Source: Thiorhodococcus sp.
Lineage (GTDB): Bacteria > Pseudomonadota > Gammaproteobacteria > Chromatiales > Chromatiaceae
Length of the DNA: 40,937 nt
Direction of reading: 5' to 3'
NCBI GenBank assembly: GCA_029257385.1
Contig: JARIBS010000053.1
Location: forward strand, 1-40,937
Shown here piece after piece: positions 25,610 to 33,719 of the stretch. The position numbers were made by a program, and so were the translations under genes. The notes beneath the pieces were generated by a model that was not told where the DNA came from, searched no databases, and saw nothing but the letters and a program-made list of their open reading frames with translations. Position 1 is the first letter of the stretch. Each line of letters begins with the position of its first letter.

Positions 25610-26014
25610 TCACATCAAGCCAAGATGCAATCTGGCCTCGTCGCTCATATTGGCCGGAGTCCAGGGCGGCTCCCAAACCAGGGCCACATCGACCGTACCG
25701 ACCCCCTCGACGCGCGCGACGGCATCCCTGACCATGACCGGCATCAATCCAGCGACCGGGCAGGCAGGCGCAGTTAGGGTCATATTGATGTGCACGTCGC
25801 CGTGCGCGGCGATCTCGATATCGTAGATCAGACCCAGATCGTAGAGATTGATCGGTATCTCCGGGTCATGCACGGTCCTGAGCGCCGCGATGATCGGCTC
25901 TCGCAATTCCTCCGGGTCCATGCGCTCGACGTCGATATCCTCATCCAGGGTCGGCGTCTCCTCGGGTTCTTCACTACGTCTTCCGAAACCGGCGAAGCGA
26001 GCCAGTCTGTTCAT
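25610..26014 (-). CDS. sufT: SufT-like MIP18/DUF59 iron-sulfur assembly protein
   Basis: The predicted protein has 134 residues from ATG 26014, preceded by GAGAGG at 6 bases. After an acidic linker (about 15-40), residues 41-130 form a DUF59 domain: EPIIAALRTVHDPEIPINLYDLGLIYDIEI, NMTLTAPACPVAGLMPVMV with the conserved Cys, and ALVWEPPWTPANMSDEARLHLGLM. SufT-type proteins help mature or deliver Fe-S clusters. It lies 95 bp downstream of sufD on the same strand and is probably the last gene of the suf operon. Confidence 0.85.
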   Translation of the reverse strand: MNRLARFAGFGRRSEEPEETPTLDEDIDVERMDPEELREPIIAALRTVHDPEIPINLYDLGLIYDIEIAAHGDVHINMTLTAPACPVAGLMPVMVRDAVARVEGVGTVDVALVWEPPWTPANMSDEARLHLGLM

Positions 26015-26109
26015 GAGCAACCTCTCGACAACAATTGATTGCCGGAATCGAACACTGTGTCGATTTCAGCCGTGACATTAAATCCAGCGCTGAGCAGCGC
26101 ACCGACGTA

Positions 26110-27435
26110 TCAGCTCAGTGGCGCCGATTCCAACCGCTGACCGACCTGCTCGGCAATGTGCTCGCGCAACGCCTCCGAACCCAGCGTCTCGATGATCTCG
26201 CCGGCGAAGCCCAGACACAGCATCCGTCTGGCCAGCGGCGCCGAAATACCGCGCGTGCGCAGGTAGAACAGCATCTCGGGTTCCATCTGGCCAACCGTGG
26301 TCCCGTGACTGCATTTCACATCGTCGGCGTTGATCTCAAGCTGCGGTTTGGTGTTGACCTCGGCCTGCTCCGAGAGCATGAGGTTGCGGTTGGACATGGC
26401 CGCATCGGTCTTCTGCGCGTCTTGGGCGACAAAGACCCGGCCGTCGAAGACCGCCCGCCCCTTGCCGTACAGGATGCCCTTGAAATTCTCCTTGCTCCGA
26501 CACTTGGGAACCGAGTGATTGACGTCGAGGTGATAGTCGATGAGCTGACCGTCACCGGCCAGATACAGACCCTCCAGATCACATTCGGCATGTTCGCCGC
26601 TGAAGCCGACATTGATGTCGGTGCGCGCCCAGCGCGCGCCCATGCCGATATTCACGCCCTGGTAGTGGCTGCCCGCAGCCTGGCGCAAGTAAAGCCCGGT
26701 GATGTGGAAGGCATTTGGACTCTCGGTCTGAATTCGGTCGTGCCTGAGCACCGCATCGCGACCCAGCGACAGTTCCAGGACCGAGTTGGTGCAGTAGAGT
26801 GAGTCGCCCAGGCTCACATACCGCTCGATCAGGGTTGCCTGGGCGCCATCTTCCAACGCAACGATATTGCGCGGCTGCGCCACCCGTGGTGTGTCCAAGC
26901 CCACCGACACATGGATGAGTTCGATCGGGCGCTCCAGAATCACCCCGCGTGCGATCAAGGCCACCAGGCCGTCATCCAGCCCAGCGGTATTGAGCGCGGC
27001 GAACAGTCCGAGCCGCTCGCCGACGACCTGATTGAGGCGATCGCGCAAGGCGTCCGGATCACTCACGAGCAAGCCGCTCAGATCGCTGACGCGCACACCG
27101 TTGGGGAGGTCGCCAAGCGCGGAGAGTTCGGGCGCATAACGCCCGTTCACCAACACAATGCGATGGCTCTCAAGGCCGGGAATCAGAATCTCCTCCAGAT
27201 CCTCGGGCTGTAGCGCCGTCATGGTTTCGGCAGACCGCGTGAACTCCTGCTCCAGCAATCCCTTGAGGCTGGTGTAGCGCCAGGCCTCGTCCTTGCTGCT
27301 CGGCAAAGCGTGAGCGTGGAGCTGATCCATGGCCTCGCGGCGCTGATCCTCGAGCCACGCGGGGCCGGGGCCGGACGCGTCATCGGGGCGTGCGGCGATC
27401 CAGCTCTCGAAGCCGCTCGGCGTCGCGGCGCTCAT
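26110..27435 (-). CDS. sufD: Fe-S cluster assembly protein SufD
   Basis: The protein has 441 residues from ATG 27435, whose ATGA overlaps the sufC stop. SufD pairs with SufB and SufC in the SufBC2D scaffold where Fe-S clusters are built. DEAWRYTSLKGLLEQEF marks the N-terminal helical part. The beta-helix core contains NHSVPKCRSKENFKGI and VFVAQDAQKTDAAMSNRNLMLSE. DVKCSHGTTVGQMEPEMLFYLRTRG holds the conserved His (His360 in Escherichia coli), and SAPLARRMLCLGFAGEI closes the family pattern. A longer frame to 27462 would overlap sufC by more and is not supported. Confidence 0.94.
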   Translation of the reverse strand: MSAATPSGFESWIAARPDDASGPGPAWLEDQRREAMDQLHAHALPSSKDEAWRYTSLKGLLEQEFTRSAETMTALQPEDLEEILIPGLESHRIVLVNGRYAPELSALGDLPNGVRVSDLSGLLVSDPDALRDRLNQVVGERLGLFAALNTAGLDDGLVALIARGVILERPIELIHVSVGLDTPRVAQPRNIVALEDGAQATLIERYVSLGDSLYCTNSVLELSLGRDAVLRHDRIQTESPNAFHITGLYLRQAAGSHYQGVNIGMGARWARTDINVGFSGEHAECDLEGLYLAGDGQLIDYHLDVNHSVPKCRSKENFKGILYGKGRAVFDGRVFVAQDAQKTDAAMSNRNLMLSEQAEVNTKPQLEINADDVKCSHGTTVGQMEPEMLFYLRTRGISAPLARRMLCLGFAGEIIETLGSEALREHIAEQVGQRLESAPLS

Positions 27436-28187
27436 GCCGCTTCGCCCTCGGCATCGATCCAACCGTAGCCCTTCTCCTCCAGCTCGAGGGCCAGCTCCTT
27501 GCCGCCCGAGCGAATGATGCGACCTTTCGACAGCACATGGACGCGGTCCGGCTCGATGTAGTCGAGCAGGCGCTGATAGTGCGTCACCACGACCATGGAG
27601 CGTTCGGGGCCACGCAGCGCGTTGACGCCGTCAGCAACGACACGCAGTGCGTCGATGTCCAGACCCGAGTCGGTCTCATCAAGGATCGCGAGCCGGGGTT
27701 CGAGCAGGGCCATCTGGAAAATTTCGTTACGCTTCTTCTCGCCCCCGGAGAATCCTACGTTGACCGCCCGTTTGAGCAGTGAGTCGTCCAGATGCAAGAC
27801 CTTCAAGCGTTCTTTGATGAGCCGCAGAAAGGAGACTGCATCGAGCTCTTCCTCCCCGCGCGCCTTGCGGATACTGTTGAGCGCAGCCTTGAGGAAATAG
27901 GTGTTATTCACCCCGGGCAGCTCGACCGGGTACTGAAAGGCCAGAAAAATCCCGAGCTGGGCGCGCTCCTCCGGCTCCAGCTCCAGCAGGTCGCGCCCAT
28001 CGAAGGTCACCGAGCCTGCGGTGACTTGGTAGCCTTCGCGACCCGCGAGCACATGCGCGAGGGTACTTTTGCCCGAGCCGTTCGGTCCCATGATGGCATG
28101 CACTTCACCAGGACCAACCTCGAGGTCTAGACCCTGGAGAATCTCTTTGTCACCGACGTTGGCCTTGAGGCCTTTCACAGAAAGCAT
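27432..28187 (-). CDS. sufC: Fe-S cluster assembly ATPase SufC
   Basis: The protein has 251 residues from ATG 28187, with GGAG nearby; the longer frame to 28355 runs into sufB and is rejected. It is the ABC-type ATPase of the SufBC2D complex. Walker A GPNGSGKST is at 34-42. The Q-loop is in GIFLAFQYPVELPGV, the signature FSGGEKKR, Walker B LAILDETDSGLD and the switch His VVTHYQRLLDYI. It starts 20 bp after the sufB stop and overlaps sufD by 4 bp, so the three are one operon. Confidence 0.96.
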   Translation of the reverse strand: MLSVKGLKANVGDKEILQGLDLEVGPGEVHAIMGPNGSGKSTLAHVLAGREGYQVTAGSVTFDGRDLLELEPEERAQLGIFLAFQYPVELPGVNNTYFLKAALNSIRKARGEEELDAVSFLRLIKERLKVLHLDDSLLKRAVNVGFSGGEKKRNEIFQMALLEPRLAILDETDSGLDIDALRVVADGVNALRGPERSMVVVTHYQRLLDYIEPDRVHVLSKGRIIRSGGKELALELEEKGYGWIDAEGEAA

Positions 28188-28207
28188 CACTGTCTCCGAA
28201 TGTTCGC

Positions 28208-29653
<1,446 letters not shown>

Positions 29654-29694
29654 CGCTCCTGGCTCCCGTTTCTTGAGTGTTTTGCTAGGTAATT

Positions 29695-29723
29695 AATATA
29701 TGCTTACAGAAGACTCGAATCAA
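29695..29723 (-). promoter_or_regulatory. Predicted sigma70 promoter of the suf operon
   Basis: On the minus strand TTGATT (29718-29723) and TATATT (29695-29700) are separated by exactly 17 bp, 42 bp before the sufB ATG. The AT-rich -10 region stands out in a GC-rich genome. No recognisable Fur or IscR box was identified around it by eye. Confidence 0.65.
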
Positions 29724-29921
29724 ATCCCCCGAGCACGCTAAAACCAACATGCGAGCAGAGTGACTACCAGTTTTTGTGCGCAAACAGGGATTTCAACCGA
29801 CAGAATCACCGCGCGATTACAGTCTGACTGTTCACGCTGCTCAAAACCTGGTGCGGTCAGGGACGCGAGCATTACCGCCCTGTGGTAGAGTTCGCGCCCA
29901 AATTCCAAGGAGATTATATCG

Positions 29922-30317
29922 ATGCCAAACATGCCAGTCAGGATGCGCCTGCCTGCCTCCACAGCCGTGGCGCTATCGCTGGTAGCCACGCTCATCGTCG
30001 GCTGCCAGAACCTCATGCCCCAGACGGGGTCGGCACCACAGTCCACGGCCAGCGTTGACAGCGAATGCCTCGCACGCTGCGATTTGAAGAAATCCCAATG
30101 TGAGCAACGCCAGATCCTGCGCGAGCAGAATTGTCAGCAGTCCAAGGCCCAAAATACAGCCGATCAACGACGTTGTCCGCCTGGTGACGCTGTGCTGTGT
30201 GTAGAAACGCTGGAGTGCCTGGGCGCCGACATGCGCATTTGTCAGACTCAATTCGATACTTGCGTCGCGAATTGTCCACCACGCAGCGCGGTGCCCACCG
30301 CATTGGCTCCACATTGA
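29922..30317 (+). CDS. Small cysteine-rich lipoprotein
   Basis: The protein has 131 residues. A lipoprotein signal (about 8-28) ends in LIVGC, with Cys28 as the lipidation site. The mature part carries ten more cysteines in a near-mirror pattern: Cys49-x3-Cys53-x6-Cys60-x10-Cys71 on one side and Cys99-x7-Cys107-x6-Cys114-x3-Cys118 on the other, with Cys85 and Cys93 between. Such spacing suggests a helical hairpin held by disulfides in the periplasm. AAGGAGA lies 8 bases before the ATG, which makes the gene convincing. The family was not recognised. It diverges from sufB and converges on the membrane-protein gene at 30388-30993. Confidence 0.7.
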   Translation: MPNMPVRMRLPASTAVALSLVATLIVGCQNLMPQTGSAPQSTASVDSECLARCDLKKSQCEQRQILREQNCQQSKAQNTADQRRCPPGDAVLCVETLECLGADMRICQTQFDTCVANCPPRSAVPTALAPH

Positions 30318-30387
30318 GCACCCAACTGGCTGTCTCGACCTTGCGGCCATCGTAATCCATCCTCGGCACGAGGCGCGGTCAATCGCT

Positions 30388-30993
30388 TCAGAGATCGTCT
30401 AGCGCTTTGGGCCTAGCGTGCGGAAGGGCGCGCGCGCGCGGCTCGGTCTCAATGACCTGAAGTGCCCGCTCCTCGGCCGCCAGCCGCTTGGAGGTGATCA
30501 TCTTTTCCTGGCGTACGCGCACCGTATAACCGAGCGCGGCACCGCCGGCGGCGGTCAAGGTGATCAGCCCCAGCGTGATGAACTGCGCAAACATCATGGC
30601 GACGCCGAGACCGAGGGTTCCGCCAACCACGGCCCCGGTCTTGAGGCTCAGGCCGGCGGAGGTGCGCTTGCGCGCCTTGGCCGCCATGCGCTCACTGTCG
30701 CGGGTCGCCTTGACCCGTTGCTGCTCGGCCTTGACGCGGATCTTCTCGCGCTCCTTGGAGAAACGCTCGCTGACCCGCGAGACGGCGCGGTGGCGGTCGG
30801 CATAGACGATGGTGTTAAACCAAAGCGCGACGACGAAGCCGATCGCGCCCCCGATCAGAAGAAACAACGGCCAAGTCGTCAGCCAGTCCGTATGCAGGGC
30901 GGTATAAACCAACAAGACTGTCAGGCCCTGCAGCAGAAAGATCCCGATCAAAAACCGAATAAGACTGCCAAGCGCAAAAGGGATGATATTCAT
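30388..30993 (-). CDS. Membrane protein with two helical hairpins and a charged coiled-coil
   Basis: The protein has 201 residues. Helices lie at about 10-32 and 40-63, then a highly charged segment at about 66-110 (DRHRAVSRVSERFSKEREKI, then KAEQQRVKATRDSERMAAKA) likely forms a coiled-coil in the cytoplasm. Two further Gly-rich hydrophobic segments follow at about 117-140 and 143-162. The C-terminus is basic and charged. No family was recognised. It follows the 417-residue lipoprotein gene by about 106 bp on the same strand, so the two may be co-transcribed. Confidence 0.65.
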   Translation of the reverse strand: MNIIPFALGSLIRFLIGIFLLQGLTVLLVYTALHTDWLTTWPLFLLIGGAIGFVVALWFNTIVYADRHRAVSRVSERFSKEREKIRVKAEQQRVKATRDSERMAAKARKRTSAGLSLKTGAVVGGTLGLGVAMMFAQFITLGLITLTAAGGAALGYTVRVRQEKMITSKRLAAEERALQVIETEPRARALPHARPKALDDL

Positions 30994-31099
30994 GACTCAG
31001 TACGATCGCCTCTCACTGGAGTTTGCATTGCCATCCGTTATGGTAGAAAACCTGTCAGCCAACTTAACGCGCCTTTTCAGGGAGCTGCACTTCAATAGC

Positions 31100-32353
31100 T
31101 CAAGAAAGGGCCGGACGGTAGAGCGCTTGTGCACCGGTAACATCTCCCAGCATGAAGATCCAATCGCTGGCGTCGGCCTTGACTTCTGAGTTGCCGACTG
31201 GTTGCGTGGGCAATCTGAGCAGACGCTCGCGGATTGCCGACAAGCTCTCAAGTCGACCGCTCGTCTCGGCAGGAATAGGCCGATCGAAGGCGTCGACGAT
31301 GCCGTAGAGGCGCTCCGGTGCCACGCGCGAGAGATCTGTCACGAGCCAGGCAGAACCGTGATGCGAAGGTGGAAGGCGCGGCTCGAGCGTTGCGATCAGA
31401 AACGGTCCAGCACCCTTCTCTAGCCGGGATGCGACCGCGCTATCACCGTCGTGGCGCAGAGCCTGAGCGAGATGACGCCTCATCACCTCGGAGAGGTCGA
31501 ACGCAGTTTGATCGATGAGCGGCGACCCGATGCGCTCAGGATTGATGGGCACCAGAAAAGCATGCGCTTCGACGCTCGGCGCGCCGGTTTCCTCGTCGGT
31601 GGCCGAGACATAGGTCTCGATCATCCTGAAGAACTCGCCGTAACGTGCGACGTCCTCGCCACTGGGTGCCCTGAAGTCCCGCCCGAGTAGCACGAAGGTG
31701 TAGATGCCGTAACCAGGCACGGCATCTTCATAGAGCCGATTGAGCGCAATGGCGGTCACCAGCTTGCTGTTTTCCCCCAACGAGGGGAAGTAGAGCATGC
31801 CGTATGCGGGCAACTCCTGCGTCGAGAGCGTGCGTTCAGCAGCCGCCAGACCAGCCGCCGCCGCAGATTCGATCCGGCCATTCGCGCCCTGTCCACCGAG
31901 CATACGCGCACGACTCACCACGCTATCGAGAACCTCACGGCCACCCTGCGCTATCACCTCCTCGACGATCGCGCTCGAGTCCGCGCAATTGCCACGGATG
32001 AGCGCCTCTGTCGCGGCGCCAGGATGCACGCCCGAGAAATAGAGATCGGCAACCAGTGAGCGCAGCGGATCTTGCGCGCCGGAATGACGTGCTTCCTCGC
32101 AGGCCCGTGTGACTTCCTGCGCCAATTGACGTGGGTCGTGGCTGTAGAGGTAGGCGCCTGGGCCTTGTTGGAGCGCTTGCGCGGAATCGGCGACTGCCCT
32201 CGGCGCGCTCAACTGCGCCGAGGGTGGCTTCGGTGCCTCGAGCGCGGCGGCGGCGCCAACGGCGAGGCCAGGCTCTGGCGCACGCTGCATCGCGCTACAG
32301 CCGAGCAGCATCAGAGGCAATGCAAGCAGAATCCAGGGACGTGCGATGTTCAT
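31100..32353 (-). CDS. Uncharacterised lipoprotein of 417 residues
   Basis: The N-terminus MNIARPWILLALPLMLLGCS is a lipoprotein signal with Cys19 in the lipobox. Residues 20-60 are Ala/Pro-rich. The remaining part has no recognised domain, but segments such as GMLYFPSLGENSKLVTAIAL and YGIYTFVLLGRDFRAPSGED look like a compact globular fold, and WIFMLGDVTGAQALYRPALS closes it. It is likely anchored in the outer or inner membrane facing the periplasm. The function is not known. Codon use is typical for this genome. Confidence 0.7.
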   Translation of the reverse strand: MNIARPWILLALPLMLLGCSAMQRAPEPGLAVGAAAALEAPKPPSAQLSAPRAVADSAQALQQGPGAYLYSHDPRQLAQEVTRACEEARHSGAQDPLRSLVADLYFSGVHPGAATEALIRGNCADSSAIVEEVIAQGGREVLDSVVSRARMLGGQGANGRIESAAAAGLAAAERTLSTQELPAYGMLYFPSLGENSKLVTAIALNRLYEDAVPGYGIYTFVLLGRDFRAPSGEDVARYGEFFRMIETYVSATDEETGAPSVEAHAFLVPINPERIGSPLIDQTAFDLSEVMRRHLAQALRHDGDSAVASRLEKGAGPFLIATLEPRLPPSHHGSAWLVTDLSRVAPERLYGIVDAFDRPIPAETSGRLESLSAIRERLLRLPTQPVGNSEVKADASDWIFMLGDVTGAQALYRPALS

Positions 32354-32673
32354 GATCGAGTCAGAATCCGTTGGCTAGACACTCGGCATAGCGGAGGTTG
32401 CGGTTGTATCGAGTGTGTCGGCGGCAAGCTCGCTCAGGCCGGTTGCGATTGCGTGTCCATCATACCGGAACCAAGCATTGCACCCGAGGTTGATTGTGAG
32501 CGCTCGACTAGCGGCTTGAGTGCGAGCAGTGCTTTGAGTCCGCGCATAAAACTCGGCGGCTGGCGCTTCACGGACGATGATGTTGTCATACTACTATTGG
32601 GGTAGCTACAGCACTTGCTCAATGCGTTCGCGCGAATGTGCGGTGCACCCCTGCGAAGACGCAATGTGGTCAA

Positions 32674-32706
32674 GGGAAAGGGAAAGGGAAAGGGAAAGGG
32701 AAAGGG
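32674..32706. repeat. Hexanucleotide microsatellite (GGGAAA)5GGG
   Basis: Five perfect GGGAAA units followed by GGG give six G3 tracts separated by A3 on the plus strand. This can form a G-quadruplex, and being a simple repeat it can change copy number by slippage. It lies about 160 bp upstream of the PIN gene, outside any convincing coding region. Confidence 0.9.
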
Positions 32707-32793
32707 ACATATTATGAGACGTCTTCCCGCCACCGAAGCCTTACGGGCAGGACCACATGATCCAGCAGGTGGAAGGCTCACATTGATTGGCAA

Positions 32794-32853
32794 TGGCTGC
32801 ACGTATGCGGCCGCTATCCCTCCCCGCTCGGCGCGGGGTTTATCGCGAAGGAG
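32794..32853 (+). promoter_or_regulatory. Two-hairpin leader of the PIN gene (matches leader of talB)
   Basis: Hairpin 1 is GGCTGC-ACGTAT-GCGGCC (32795-32812), hairpin 2 CCCCGC-TCGGC-GCGGGG (32822-32838), followed by TTTATCGCG and the ribosome-binding site AAGGAG. Layout and sequence parallel the talB leader at 18447-18509. In hairpin 1 the copies differ only by transitions, and the stem is kept in both. Confidence 0.45.
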
Positions 32854-32862
32854 CTGAATCTG

Positions 32863-33288
32863 ATGAACGGACAAACAAAGACCCTTTTTGATGTCAGCGT
32901 ACTGGTCGATGCCTTGAAAAACGACCGCGAGCCAATGCATGCGTCTGCGACGGTACTGACGCTTGCAGCGAGAGGCAACATCAAGGGCTATCTGAGCGCT
33001 GCGGCGATCGAGTGTCTCAACGACACCCTGACCCGCAGCCATGGATCTCCAAGCGCGCGACGCAAGATCATGGAGTTGCGCGATCTACTGGCCGTAGCAA
33101 CAGTCGATGCCGCCGTGATTGATGCCGCGATGGGATTGGATTGGAAGTACCTCGATGATGCACTAACCCATGAATGTGCACGGATCAACGGGCTGGAGAG
33201 CGTGATTACGCTCAATCCTTCGGACTTCTCCAACCCCGCGCTCTCGGTACTGTCTCCTAGTGATTTTCTCAGACAGCATCATGTCTGA
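32863..33288 (+). CDS. PIN-domain protein (VapC-like putative RNase toxin)
   Basis: The protein has 141 residues. PIN domains are metal-dependent ribonucleases, often toxins of type II toxin-antitoxin modules. The acidic residues are recognisable: Asp10 in LFDVSVLVDAL, Glu50 in LSAAAIECLNDTL, Asp98/Asp99 in LDDALTHECAR and Asp121 in ITLNPSDF. The ATG is preceded by AAGGAG. VapC toxins normally follow a small antitoxin gene; none is visible directly upstream, where a repeat and a structured leader are found instead. It may be an orphan toxin or a housekeeping PIN nuclease. Confidence 0.75.
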   Translation: MNGQTKTLFDVSVLVDALKNDREPMHASATVLTLAARGNIKGYLSAAAIECLNDTLTRSHGSPSARRKIMELRDLLAVATVDAAVIDAAMGLDWKYLDDALTHECARINGLESVITLNPSDFSNPALSVLSPSDFLRQHHV

Positions 33289-33511
33289 GAAAAACGCCTG
33301 AAACGCACCGCCACGACACAGTGGCGTCGCGCGTGCCGCTGGCTCAAGCCGAAGCTGAGTGCAGCGCGTTTAAACTCTCGTAATTGATGTACTTTTACAG
33401 TCCAAAAACTACAGTCCAAAACCGTGAGCGCACGTTATCGACGATACCCTGTAAGGCAGATCAAAACGCTCTGACACGCGACAGACTCACCTGCTCAGGC
33501 CCTAAGCAGAC

Positions 33512-33712
33512 ATGCAATATTCAACGCTCTTGCGCCAACGGCTCATTGCACTGTTTCTTGCGGCAGTGCTGCTGCTGTTTTCGCCGCTTGCCTTGCAATT
33601 CGAGGCACTTGGCAGCTGGCTGGGCATTCCCGTGCTTTTTATCTATATCTTCACCGTTTGGGCAGGTGTGATCGCCGCAACGGCTTGGATCATCGGTCGC
33701 GGTTCTGATTGA
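33512..33712 (+). CDS. Small membrane protein upstream of the symporter-kinase
   Basis: The protein has 66 residues and two membrane helices (about 9-31 and 35-59: LIALFLAAVLLLFSPLALQF and IPVLFIYIFTVWAGVIAATAW). A small two-helix protein of this kind is commonly encoded just before CbrA-like symporter-kinases. The stop lies 7 bases before the next ATG, so the genes are translationally coupled and the product may be a subunit or stabiliser of the sensor. The region 33289-33511 before it holds a 6-bp hairpin (33309-33326) and no gene. Confidence 0.7.
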   Translation: MQYSTLLRQRLIALFLAAVLLLFSPLALQFEALGSWLGIPVLFIYIFTVWAGVIAATAWIIGRGSD

Positions 33713-33719
33713 ACGCGCC

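Larger units (their letters stand above)
32354..32862. other. Intergenic region before the PIN gene
   Basis: This 509-bp region carries a GGGAAA microsatellite (32674-32706) and the two-hairpin leader of the PIN gene (32794-32853), described separately. A 51-residue minus-strand frame at 32434-32589 (MTTSSSVKRQPPSFMRGLKA at its start) sits upstream of the lipoprotein gene but has no ribosome-binding site and no recognised family. No antitoxin gene for the PIN protein could be found here. Confidence 0.4.

Noticed and set aside
32434..32589. Possible 51-residue minus-strand gene upstream of the 417-residue lipoprotein
   Set aside because: No ribosome-binding site and no recognised family; a longer frame through it to 33042 merely reads through the GGGAAA repeat and opposite the PIN gene.
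32615..32857. Plus-strand frame just before the PIN gene as a possible antitoxin
   Set aside because: It reads through the GGGAAA repeat and the hairpin leader, giving a low-complexity product with no antitoxin motif.
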